Positions 57,901-64,000 of a stretch of 64,000 bases of DNA are shown one piece after another. Origin of the DNA: CAZEMR01 sp964513465 (lineage in GTDB: Bacteria > Bacteroidota > Ignavibacteria > Kapaibacteriales > UBA2268); the NCBI GenBank assembly GCA_964513465.1, contig CAZEMR010000004.1, positions 26,007 to 90,006 of the forward strand, in the 5' to 3' direction. How positions within the stretch are numbered: position 1 is the first letter of the stretch; every line of letters starts with the position of its first letter. A model generated the notes under the pieces. That model was not told the origin of the DNA, made no database searches, and worked only from the letters and a program-made list of their open reading frames with translations. Position numbers and translations under genes: made by a program.

Positions 57901-58799
57901 TGCAGCGGCAGCGTTACGTTTCCGACCTCGACGCGTTTGATTATTTCGTCGTCCTCGCCTTCGTATCCGATTTTAAACTGGTTATCGTAATCCATCGTGC
58001 GGCGCGTGTTCCAGTCGGTGCCCAGCTTCAGCTTGTCGCCGATGCGACCGCTGACGTTCAGCCGGATGTCCTGATGGAACATTGGGGTCGATTGAGTCTG
58101 GCCGAATGCCGAGACAGTACCCAGATTCTGCGAATCCCAGCGCCAGCCGACGCGGAGATTGACCTCGCCCTGGACGTTTATGCTGATCTCGGGCTTGCCG
58201 AATATGCCCATCACCGGGTTTGGCGGGACGGGAATTGTCAGTCCCGCGGCCTGGCTGATAAGCATTGCCAGATCGCCGCCCTCGAGCGCCTTTTTCATAT
58301 CATAATATGTAAGCAGCGAATCCCACGCCCGCCGCTGGAGCTGCTTCTTGCGGCGCGCCAGATATGTATCCAGCTCTAATTCATATGGATAAGTAATTTC
58401 GTATTGATCGACCCGCTCGCTGTAGCGCAGAGTTTCGAGTGTGGAGTCGAGATCGAGATTAATTTCGAGGCCGGGAATATTCTTCCGGGTACGGCTGCCG
58501 AATGAATGGCCGATCACCGGATCGTGGCTGAATTCGGGCATCCGGAACAGCGGCGGCCGCTCGTAAAAGGATGTATCGGTCACCGGCGAAAGGTCTTCGA
58601 ACTCGAACTGCATTGGCATGAGCATGAAGTAATTAAAATTGAACAGCCCGAGATAATTATATGCGCCGAAAGATGCGAGCCAGGAATTGCCCGCCCTTAT
58701 GTAGGAATTCATTATTCCGGCATCTGCCCTTTGGGGCAGACCGACTGCGAAAAGAATCACCGCCAAAGCAGAGAATATTATTTTTTTACTGCTACTCAA
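51945..58799 (-). CDS. sprA: Type IX secretion outer-membrane translocon SprA
   Basis: SprA (Sov) forms the very large outer-membrane beta-barrel through which T9SS cargo leaves the cell. The 2284-residue protein has the expected size (Flavobacterium SprA is about 2400) and a signal peptide (MSSSKKIIFSALAVILFAVG). It is built of long alternating strands throughout, with hallmark stretches such as EINLDLDSTLETLRYSERV, GFDEEKLDGNLTASLRVNTT and a C-terminal strand ending FTEGAANPGFHTTQVGLDIR. The plug and partner proteins are not adjacent. Its presence explains the many T9SS-sorting-domain proteins in this window. Confidence 0.95.
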   Translation of the reverse strand: MSSSKKIIFSALAVILFAVGLPQRADAGIMNSYIRAGNSWLASFGAYNYLGLFNFNYFMLMPMQFEFEDLSPVTDTSFYERPPLFRMPEFSHDPVIGHSFGSRTRKNIPGLEINLDLDSTLETLRYSERVDQYEITYPYELELDTYLARRKKQLQRRAWDSLLTYYDMKKALEGGDLAMLISQAAGLTIPVPPNPVMGIFGKPEISINVQGEVNLRVGWRWDSQNLGTVSAFGQTQSTPMFHQDIRLNVSGRIGDKLKLGTDWNTRRTMDYDNQFKIGYEGEDDEIIKRVEVGNVTLPLQSSLIGGGQALFGARVDFQFGPLYLKTIFSQRRGERKFVNVQGGSSKQPFELRAYDYAKNHFFVDTAYKEVYKEYFKYSTPVIPPSASSLRIKELQVWEATSNIQDAALYSANAIAYADLEPKRLKSNESYPNYLKQAGSQTGVIEKGNFVRLDSNRFSYDRNLGTLTIHNLRQERYYAVSYRVEGPTTAVEDDLYYGTALAQGERDTLLLKLIYRPNMQPGFTTLWDRQMKNIYSINATNVNVQDTRIGIWYIRQSNDSADVLEGAPDKLVTIFGVDQVNNSTGQPPGDGIFDLKPPFFDPVRGEITFPSPEPFRDGLREYFRRQGNPEMAEQYVFPEVYDTTYDVARRNTTRDRFVITGEVSGRATNRISLGAYNLAPGSVKVTLDGVPLREFDDYIVDYFTGTLTIRNQRATLPNANLKIEYEQHDVFNTSTRTLAGLRGDYILHESRNLNTILGFTLMHYDQSAIIDRVRLGEEPVANTMFGLDGRLEWNAPVITRILDNLPFYDTKAQSSLSIGGEWAMIDPLPNKRISSVASDMGQPVVYVDDFEGAQRNISLGLNANMWQHSSQPVDSSIGAHDTTRAYYRGNSFWFQYFTPYVPYNEVYPNSDVISGRSNLNPLEIVFNPDERGIYNKNPEFLDRFNPEFDSLNIWSQRPENRNRIWSGMTRLFSSFNTNFDTENIEYIEVMMKLDYYEPGTRMYIDLGQISEDIIPNGFNNTEDGITAAAPIANNIIDPGEDIGIDALSDEQEQVAYPYPLNLEDDPARDNYAFDFGQDNNDQVLEDFRFYNNFEGNAQLSELGQFPDREVLNDNNGQSIITANDYFEYEIVLDQNPQTNNQIVGANNGWLLFRIPIRKPVRRVGNPLFSNIQYIRVWYKGGALHARIADWNLVGSQWQRVSNLQSGVQPNDSVLSIAFVNVWENSGEPDFYTMPPGVRAPRQLNNPDPNKEIKLNEQSLSVSVKNLRYGDERMATRIFRPMDIFYYKEMKFFVHGDGSMPDNVVRGAIPKGNVFLRFGTDSSNYYEYKRPITRGWQDISIDLQQLTAVKQIRDTSAEYDRQTFAVDGDPLAQFSIKGNPVLTRVQFFGVGVENPAERFPNELTTTIWVDELRLIKPEMSRDWAGVANVDLKLADLGSVNASFQHTKPNFHRLEERFGDRVTTTNWSVSMQGNLEKFAPRSFSQMKIPITYTHSEITRDPQFVANNDINLEEAANADYRNALLNGATPEEAQRIANETRRRSQTVRIQDSWALTGVKLGIPVDHWLINETLNKVNVGYSYSQEFERSPVYAERFNWMWRLNAQYAVNFPEFAAVSPFGFFDGIPGLSAYKDAKLNFFPSNLSVSMNMQRRRQTEQSRFLDYPSPVLRDFSVARNAQFSWKLSEGGFLNPAIDYSMQTNSTLVPYELDENGNQRTGAEMADVIFFHNGNFVNFGRNNMHNQAVTLNFKPQLPDFGGLPRYVDMTGSYNVNYSWQDPLQPDPAIANIAKQTGWNKSVRFNMGLRLKSMADSWFGVTPQRMTPQKVPADTSGPGGIMSDVGDIFKTVFLDWEKIDFNFTQSSSSSNPGVFGGTGLSNFWGRGLTFRDSRMMYGPSFAYQLGLISNPHGGFHAISSPTFPFFSFETYPGLRPPNGVMQDVFNEKTSLQATTSRPLWEGAVLDLNWKTDLGYNRNQTVVTDENGFPEFTNVIAMESFNRTYFTWPTVFGFNLFNNTIEHVIDLYNQQKAQIEATATDTVSKNLALQEALSESFYNGLEAFSLFGGAAGKFLPAINWAIRWEGIEKWDLWGGTLKRLSVMHAYVSTYQENVQITDNGRAVQTQQVQSGFQPLIEVTAGFDEEKLDGNLTASLRVNTTNQYQINTGNRAGITKQSTTEITSQASYQMRGFEFPFLGINLQNDLEFSFLATYKANSRGTFNILEPESLEGGDAITVDGSTQIILEPQARYSLSNRLTAAFFVRYEGTFTEGAANPGFHTTQVGLDIRISLAGGR

Positions 58800-58912
58800 C
58801 CTATTCCGAGCCTGTAGATTTCACAACGATGCACAATTTGTCAATAAAAATGGCTGCTGTTTTTGAAAAATGCGCCAATTTCATATATCAAAAATTTTTG
58901 TAAAACTCTTGA

Positions 58913-58926
58913 TTTGATTAATCAAA
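58913..58926. promoter_or_regulatory. Palindrome TTTGATTAATCAAA upstream of sprA
   Basis: A perfect 14-bp palindrome 114 bp before the sprA start. It could be an operator for sprA or the divergent gene; no second copy was noticed. Confidence 0.35.
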
Positions 58927-59169
58927 AATTCAAATTTACACAAAATATCACGTAGCAGTAAATTTTATAGGCTTATTCTCCTGATTTTTCTGAAATATTT
59001 CCGTGAATTACGTCTGCCCGTAAAAACTTTGACTTATTAAATTAGTAATAATTGTAAAATTTTTTTAATGATTATGGATTTATTCAAAAAATTCCTGCCG
59101 GAGCTGTGATTATTGCCGCATGACTAATTTGTAATAACACAATTTCCGGCATTTTGTAACATTATTTCG

Positions 59170-59199
59170 AAAAAAATGTTAATATATTTATAAGCAAAG
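59170..59199 (+). repeat. 30-bp direct repeat, copy 1
   Basis: A7-TGTTAATATATTTATAAGCAAAG pattern, identical in all 30 bases to copy 2 at 59235-59264. The copies are offset by 65 bp and lie about 40-130 bp upstream of the SBBP-propeller gene. Confidence 0.85.
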
Positions 59200-59234
59200 G
59201 AAAAATATATGGGATTGCCCTTATTTACACCTGA

Positions 59235-59264
59235 AAAAAAATGTTAATATATTTATAAGCAAAG
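59235..59264 (+). repeat. 30-bp direct repeat, copy 2
   Basis: Second exact copy of the 59170-59199 repeat. It ends 39 bp before the ATG of the SBBP-propeller gene, so it may overlap its promoter or leader. Confidence 0.85.
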
Positions 59265-59303
59265 ACCGGGCCATTAGACCGAACTATAGATCAAGGGGCA
59301 TAT

Positions 59304-62300
59304 ATGAGCAGACTTTTACTTTTCGTTATCATTATATACATGGCAGCATGGAGAGCCGAGGCAAATAATTTTTGCGGACCAGTTGCCTGCGAAGGGATAG
59401 TTTTTACTGAGAATCGCAGCCGGATAGCCGATATGGATGGCAATCCGCGCCCGGATATACTTTACTCCGCACGGCGCAGCAATACGGCTGTTTATTTTCG
59501 GGCGTCCGGTCTGAGCTATGTGTTCGCTTCGCAAAACCCTGATTCTTCTGCTACTATCGAGCGCATCGACGTCGATTTCCATGGAGCTTCAGCCGAAGAA
59601 ATCATTGCTGCGGAACCCTCGGGCGGTGTAAGTAATTTTTACCTGGCCAATTGTCCCGAAGGCATCACCGGGGTTCGGAATTTCGGAAAAATTATTTACA
59701 AAAATATTTATAATAATATCGACGCGAGGTTTTATTCCGATCCGGCGACCGGCAATCTGAAGTACGACTTCGTCGTCCGGCCCGGCGGCGACCCCCGCTT
59801 AATCAGGCTTATTGCCAGCGGCGCAGAAGCGGCTATCGGCAGCGATGGCGCCATGACAATTTCCTCGGCTAATTCGATACTTAACGAACAAAGGCCATAT
59901 ACATATATTGCAGGCAAATCCGACCGCCCGCTGAAATCCATTGGTTCGAAATGGCTAATCGAGGACAATCAAATCCGATTCGATATTGATAATTATGACA
60001 GCACCAAAACTCTGGTGATAGATCCGATGGTGATATGGTCTACATATTTCGGCGGAATGAGCGGCGACCATGCAAATTGCCTGAAGCTCGACGGCGATAA
60101 TCATTTTCTGATAACCGGCAATACTCTGAGCGAGAATTTCCCGGTCACTCCCGGAGCATTCAAAACCGAGCACGGTGATATTTACGACGCCTACGTCGCG
60201 CGGATGGATCCGGCGGGCAACCTGCGGTGGTCGACCTTCTATGGCGGTTCCGAAGCCGAATACTGCAATTCGGTCACATCAGACAATCGCGACAATGTGA
60301 TAATTGCGGGCTGGAGCTGGAGCGACAACTTTCCCACCACCGAAGGCGCGTTCCAGCGCTACAAGGCCGGTGGCGATATGGACTGCTTCGTTGCAAAATT
60401 CGATAGCAGCGGCAAAAGGCTTTTTGCAACCTTGGTCGGCAGCGGCGGCGATGAGCATATTTACGGGCTTGCGACCGATTCGAAGAGAAATATATTTATC
60501 GGCGGCTGGACCAACAGTGTGCAGTTCCCTGTGCCCGACGACGCATATCAGAAATTCAAAGGCCCGAAAAGTGACGCTTTTATTATGAAGCTATCGGAAT
60601 TCGGTGATTATTTATGGGCTACCTTCCTCGGCGGAAGGGGAGACGAAGTATGCCAGGCGCTTGTACTCGACCCGGAGGATATGATAATTATGACAGGGTC
60701 CACCTCCAGCCGGGATTTCCCGAACACCGGTACGGTACCGCATCCGGGCGGAACAGACAAAGACATATTTGTTACAAAATTCGATAATAACGGCTTTTTG
60801 GAATGGTCGCGCATATACGGCATGGAGCAGGATGATTTCGCAAATGATATAAAAATCGACGGCGATCAATTGATAATTACCGGCAACACCCGCAGCCGTA
60901 ATTTTCCGGTGGGGCCGGATGCTATTCAGGACAGCACAAGCGGCGGAGGCATGGATATTCTGATCATGTCAGTCGATATGAAGGGAGAGCGGAAATGGTC
61001 TACATTGTTTGGTGGAAGCCGCGATGATTATGCAAATGCTGTAAGTATCGACTCCGAACGAAATATTCTAATCGCCGGCCACTCGAACAGCCCGGATTTC
61101 CCGACCACACCCGGATCGTTTATGCGCGAGTTTTCCGGAAATTTTGACGCTATTGCTTCAAAATTCTCACCCAACTGCAAAAGCGTTGAATGGTCTACAT
61201 ATATCGGCGGTTCGGATAATGAATGGGGATGGGGAATCGCTGTGGACGACAGCCTGAATGTTGTGGTTTGCGGCGACACCGAAAGCCCGGATTTCCCGAT
61301 CAGTCTGCCGCCATTCCAGCCAGAGCTCGGAGGCGATATCGACGGATTCATAGTAAAGCTCTGCCGAACAAGTCCTTATCCCGTAATCGAAATCGAGGGC
61401 GACAGCGCGTTCTGCAGCGGCGAAGGCGTGATGCTCGATGCCGGCGCAGAATTCAGGCAATATCTCTGGTCGACAGGCGAAACCACCCGAAAAATCGAAG
61501 TCACCGAAAGCGGCGAATTTTACGTATTGGTGACCGATTCGGTGGGATGCAAGGCCGAATCGGACGCCGTGCGGCTCACCGTGTGGGAAGTCGATTCACT
61601 CGAATTACGCGGAGTCCGCAACATCTGCGGTGATGAAGATATAACGATTTTCGCCGAAGGCAATTTTGAGGAATTCCACTGGTCGAACGGCTCAAATTCC
61701 GCCAGCATAACAATCAACCGGCCGGGTAATTACAGTGTCACGGCCATCGATTCGAATGGCTGCGTTCGCAGCTCTGAATTCAATATTGAGCGCTATCCTG
61801 TGCCGGAAGTCCACGTCGAAGGCCCCGACGAGGTCTGCGCCAACTCCGGCCCGATTCGCTACACAGCCGAATATACATCGCTGATGACTTATCGCTGGTC
61901 TGCCGAGGGCGGCGAGATCGACGATTCGCCCCAGGCCAATGCCACAACAGTCCGCTGGGGCGATGCTGGCATCGGCCGGGTTATTCTGACAAAAATTAAT
62001 TCCAAAACTCAATGTTCGGCAATTGATACGCTCGAAGTTACAATCGGCAATTCATTGCGCCCGGTAATCACATCGGACATCGGGCGGCTCACGGCCTGCG
62101 AAGGCGACACTCTCGTGCTCGACGCCGGCATGGGATACGATAAATATAAATGGTCGACCGGCAAACGTCGCCAGGCGATCGCGGTCACCCAAAGCGGCAA
62201 GTACTGGTGCAAAGTAGAAACCGCCAACGGCTGCAGCGGCGCCGACACTGTGGACGTAATTTTCCATCCCAATCCCAGGCCTGAAATTTCCGGACCAGCG

Positions 62301-63608
62301 GAAGTATGCCACAGCGAAACAGCCGCAGTCGAATACACATCCTCCGGCAGCGGCACATTCGAATGGTCGGTCGAGGGTGGCGAAATAATCGAAGGTCAGG
62401 GTGGCGAACGAGTGCTTGTTAATTTTTACGAAAAAAATTCCCAATTAAGCGTAATTCAGACGGACGAAAACACTGGCTGCAGCGGATCATCCGAAAGATT
62501 CAACGTAATTATTCACGAAAATCCCGAGGCGCGCATAATCGCAGATGCGAACGAATTCTGCACCGGCGACAGCGTACGGCTCGAAGCCCCGGCGGGATAT
62601 AAGCATTACGAATGGTCGGACGGCTCCAGGGGTAAATATATATATGCTAAATCCGGGGGCATTTATTCCGTTACTATAACAAATGAACACGGCTGCCAGG
62701 CAAGCGCAACAGTCTCGCTGAACGAGCGCCCGCTCCCGGCCGAATTCGCACTCGAGCGCCGCGGTGATACGCTATTTGCTCCCGAAGGATATGAATACAA
62801 TTGGTTCAAAAATTCCGAAAAAATAAATAATTCCGGAGATTACCTCTTGCCCGACGAGGATGATACCTATTATGTTGAAATAATCAACGAATACGGCTGT
62901 TCGCGTAAATCCGAGGGGTATGATTATATTAAATTTGTACCCCGATCCGTGCTTGTCGCATTGCCGGATACATCGGTCGCCGCGGCGGGTAATATGATTA
63001 AAATCCCGATGCAATTGCTCGAATCCACAGGCATCGAACCCGGCGCGGAATACCCATTCACCGCGCATCTGACATACGACCGCCGGATTATGGTAGCCGC
63101 CCGCAGCTATGACCGCATCGGCGAGACCCGCGAGACAATCACAATCGAAACCTCCGGAATTTTGCGCAAGTCCGGCATCGAATGTCCGCTCGAATTTTAC
63201 TCGGCGCTCGGCCCTGTCGCTTGCGCGCCAGTCATAATCGACACTGTAATCTTCACTGGCGAACGGGTTGACGCACGCACACGCAACGGCGTATTCTGCG
63301 TTGCCGAGCTGTGCAATGCCGACGGACTGCGGCTATATTTCGACACCGGCGACCTGCAAATAAGCGTCATTCCAAATCCTTTCGACTCGGAAATAATCTT
63401 CGAATTCGAATTGATAGAAAGCGGCCAGACCCGCCTGGCAATATATAATTACCTGGGCGAGGAAATCGAAGTAATAATGGACGAAAACGCCGACTCCGGC
63501 GAACGCGAAGTCCGGTTCGACGGCAGCCATCTGCCCGCTGGCATATATTTATATCAATTAAAAACGCCGACTCATACAATCGGGGGGAAAATTTATCGTC
63601 TTGAATAA
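59304..63608 (+). CDS. T9SS cargo with SBBP propeller and Ig/PKD repeats
   Basis: The 1434-residue protein has a signal peptide, an N-terminal DUF7948-like domain (about 25-240, YKNIYNNIDARFYSDPATGN), then SBBP propeller repeats (about 245-690, WSTYFGGMSGDHAN and DAYVARMDPAGNLRWSTFYG; at least seven units with ITGNT/SxxFP cores). Four Ig-like units with YxWS(T/N/D)G cores and two PKD-like units follow, then a cohesin-like region and a type A sorting domain (VIPNPFDSEIIFEFE). The Ig/PKD and tail order copies the lectin protein at 14502-18284. AAGGGG stands before the ATG. SBBP propellers are of unknown function; a surface adhesive or scaffold role is inferred. Confidence 0.85.
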   Translation: MSRLLLFVIIIYMAAWRAEANNFCGPVACEGIVFTENRSRIADMDGNPRPDILYSARRSNTAVYFRASGLSYVFASQNPDSSATIERIDVDFHGASAEEIIAAEPSGGVSNFYLANCPEGITGVRNFGKIIYKNIYNNIDARFYSDPATGNLKYDFVVRPGGDPRLIRLIASGAEAAIGSDGAMTISSANSILNEQRPYTYIAGKSDRPLKSIGSKWLIEDNQIRFDIDNYDSTKTLVIDPMVIWSTYFGGMSGDHANCLKLDGDNHFLITGNTLSENFPVTPGAFKTEHGDIYDAYVARMDPAGNLRWSTFYGGSEAEYCNSVTSDNRDNVIIAGWSWSDNFPTTEGAFQRYKAGGDMDCFVAKFDSSGKRLFATLVGSGGDEHIYGLATDSKRNIFIGGWTNSVQFPVPDDAYQKFKGPKSDAFIMKLSEFGDYLWATFLGGRGDEVCQALVLDPEDMIIMTGSTSSRDFPNTGTVPHPGGTDKDIFVTKFDNNGFLEWSRIYGMEQDDFANDIKIDGDQLIITGNTRSRNFPVGPDAIQDSTSGGGMDILIMSVDMKGERKWSTLFGGSRDDYANAVSIDSERNILIAGHSNSPDFPTTPGSFMREFSGNFDAIASKFSPNCKSVEWSTYIGGSDNEWGWGIAVDDSLNVVVCGDTESPDFPISLPPFQPELGGDIDGFIVKLCRTSPYPVIEIEGDSAFCSGEGVMLDAGAEFRQYLWSTGETTRKIEVTESGEFYVLVTDSVGCKAESDAVRLTVWEVDSLELRGVRNICGDEDITIFAEGNFEEFHWSNGSNSASITINRPGNYSVTAIDSNGCVRSSEFNIERYPVPEVHVEGPDEVCANSGPIRYTAEYTSLMTYRWSAEGGEIDDSPQANATTVRWGDAGIGRVILTKINSKTQCSAIDTLEVTIGNSLRPVITSDIGRLTACEGDTLVLDAGMGYDKYKWSTGKRRQAIAVTQSGKYWCKVETANGCSGADTVDVIFHPNPRPEISGPAEVCHSETAAVEYTSSGSGTFEWSVEGGEIIEGQGGERVLVNFYEKNSQLSVIQTDENTGCSGSSERFNVIIHENPEARIIADANEFCTGDSVRLEAPAGYKHYEWSDGSRGKYIYAKSGGIYSVTITNEHGCQASATVSLNERPLPAEFALERRGDTLFAPEGYEYNWFKNSEKINNSGDYLLPDEDDTYYVEIINEYGCSRKSEGYDYIKFVPRSVLVALPDTSVAAAGNMIKIPMQLLESTGIEPGAEYPFTAHLTYDRRIMVAARSYDRIGETRETITIETSGILRKSGIECPLEFYSALGPVACAPVIIDTVIFTGERVDARTRNGVFCVAELCNADGLRLYFDTGDLQISVIPNPFDSEIIFEFELIESGQTRLAIYNYLGEEIEVIMDENADSGEREVRFDGSHLPAGIYLYQLKTPTHTIGGKIYRLE

Positions 63609-63615
63609 TTCCTGA

Positions 63616-63646
63616 TTGGTAAATTGCCAATAAAATCTTATTTTAG
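63616..63646 (+). promoter_or_regulatory. Putative promoter of tRNA-Val
   Basis: TTG (63616-63618), 20 nt, then TATTTTAG (63639-63646), one mismatch to TAnnTTTG. The tRNA begins 7 nt downstream. Confidence 0.4.
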
Positions 63647-63652
63647 AGAAAC

Positions 63653-63727
63653 GGTCGCTTAGCTCAGCTGGTCCAGAGCGTTCGCCTCACACGCGAAAGG
63701 TCACAGGTTCAAATCCCGTAGCGACCA
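63653..63727 (+). tRNA. tRNA-Val (anticodon CAC)
   Basis: Acceptor stem GGTCGCT (63653-63659) pairs with AGCGACC (63720-63726), discriminator A. D arm GCTC...GAGC, anticodon stem TTCGC/GCGAA around CTCACAC giving anticodon CAC, and T loop TTCAAAT in a T stem with one mismatch. No CCA is encoded. Confidence 0.93.
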
Positions 63728-63733
63728 CGTACC

Positions 63734-63775
63734 AAATCCGCAAGTTCATATTAATGATGAGCTTGCGGATTTTTG
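63734..63775 (+). terminator. Rho-independent terminator after tRNA-Val
   Basis: An 11-bp stem AAATCCGCAAG (63734-63744) pairs with CTTGCGGATTT (63762-63772) and ends in T residues. Confidence 0.75.
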
Positions 63776-63796
63776 GTTTTGGGGTTATATAGTGTA

Positions 63797-63851
63797 TTGC
63801 TTAACCTACCGAAGGTTTTAAACCTTCGGTAGGTTTGGGCTTCGGTTGGTT
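63797..63851. repeat. Palindromic repeat element, copy 1
   Basis: A 55-nt unit identical to the one at 63946-64000. Its core is AACCTACCGAAGGTTT, one T, and the exact reverse complement, so a 16-bp stem with a one-base centre. It resembles REP-type intergenic elements. Confidence 0.85.
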
Positions 63852-63945
63852 TGGGTTTGGGTTAACAAATTGGAAGTGTCGGACAGATCAATCTGCAGCC
63901 CCGCTATCCCATTATCTTTTTGAAAATTGAGGGAAATGCGCCGTG

Positions 63946-64000
63946 TTGCTTAACCTACCGAAGGTTTTAAACCTTCGGTAGGTTTGGGCTTCGGTTGGTT
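63946..64000. repeat. Palindromic repeat element, copy 2, runs to window edge
   Basis: Exact copy of 63797-63851, offset by 149 bp. It continues past the right edge, so the number of copies is unknown. Confidence 0.85.

Larger units (their letters stand above)
58800..59303. other. 504-bp intergenic region between sprA and the SBBP-propeller gene
   Basis: Very AT-rich divergent spacer. It contains the palindrome TTTGATTAATCAAA, one copy of the decamer TTTACACAAA (58935-58944) also found at 21463, and two copies of a 30-bp direct repeat. No gene or RNA is recognised. The right-hand gene has AAGGGG before its ATG. Confidence 0.7.

Noticed and set aside
21616..63608. CRISPR array or transposase genes
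   Set aside because: Repeats present are only two-copy direct repeats and palindromes; no regular repeat-spacer array and no transposase or integrase protein was seen.

Overview
This window looks like a chromosomal segment of a Gram-negative, non-photosynthetic-looking member of the Bacteroidota/Chlorobiota (FCB) group, possibly an Ignavibacteria- or Kapaibacteria-like lineage; the exact lineage is inference. The signs are a complete gene for the type IX secretion translocon SprA, at least eight predicted secreted proteins ending in a type IX (T9SS) sorting domain, promoters of the Bacteroidota type (TTTG, about 20 nt, TAnnTTTG), a DUF3109 gene, an MlaE permease, and an MsbA-like exporter. 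No prophage, insertion sequence, CRISPR array or plasmid gene is visible.

Layout. 1-3.5 kb: minus-strand housekeeping genes (prs cut by the left edge, tRNA-Gln, trmB, a secreted leucine-rich-repeat protein, mlaE). 3.5-9 kb: two tandem paralogous secreted proteins with a gingipain-like (C25-like) fold, the first broken by two in-frame stops, then a tocopherol-cyclase-like gene. 9-13.2 kb: the B12-dependent ribonucleotide reductase nrdJ and, behind it, a 597-bp intergenic region with a cluster of same-strand DnaA boxes, which is either an oriC candidate or a DnaA-controlled regulatory region. 13.2-21.4 kb: a PAP2 phosphatase, a LolD-type ATPase with a giant lectin/Ig adhesin, an ECF sigma factor paired with an unusual anti-sigma-like protein that ends in a beta-barrel-like domain, and a second LRR protein. 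21.6-27.7 kb: a secreted M1 peptidase, a small zinc ribbon, a SprA-related putative metalloprotease and a sialidase-like Asp-box protein. 27.9-31.4 kb: a tightly overlapping DUF3109-rpoN-pyrD operon. 31-37.6 kb: a DUF2723 membrane protein, queD-queF, rlmB, and an operon lipoprotein-cdsA-small membrane protein-NlpC/P60. 37.6-49.3 kb: a 1648-residue beta-helix/Ig secreted protein, an SDR, a DUF481 barrel, msbA, a TlpA-like thioredoxin, a small T9SS cargo and a secreted HEXXH protein. 49.4-58.8 kb: tyrS, smpB, an AlkD-like protein and sprA. 59.3-64 kb: a 1434-residue SBBP-propeller/Ig T9SS cargo, tRNA-Val, and two copies of a palindromic repeat running off the right edge.

How the genes fit together. 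The dominant theme is cell-surface export: SprA forms the outer-membrane exit channel and the window is dense in its likely cargo (adhesin-like, peptidase-like and sialidase-like), mixed with envelope biogenesis genes (mlaE, lolD, msbA, cdsA, DUF481, DUF2723). The genes most worth following up are the anti-sigma/beta-barrel fusion next to its sigma factor, the DnaA-box cluster between nrdJ and the PAP2 gene, the shared modular architecture of the two largest Ig-type cargo proteins, and the repeat elements.
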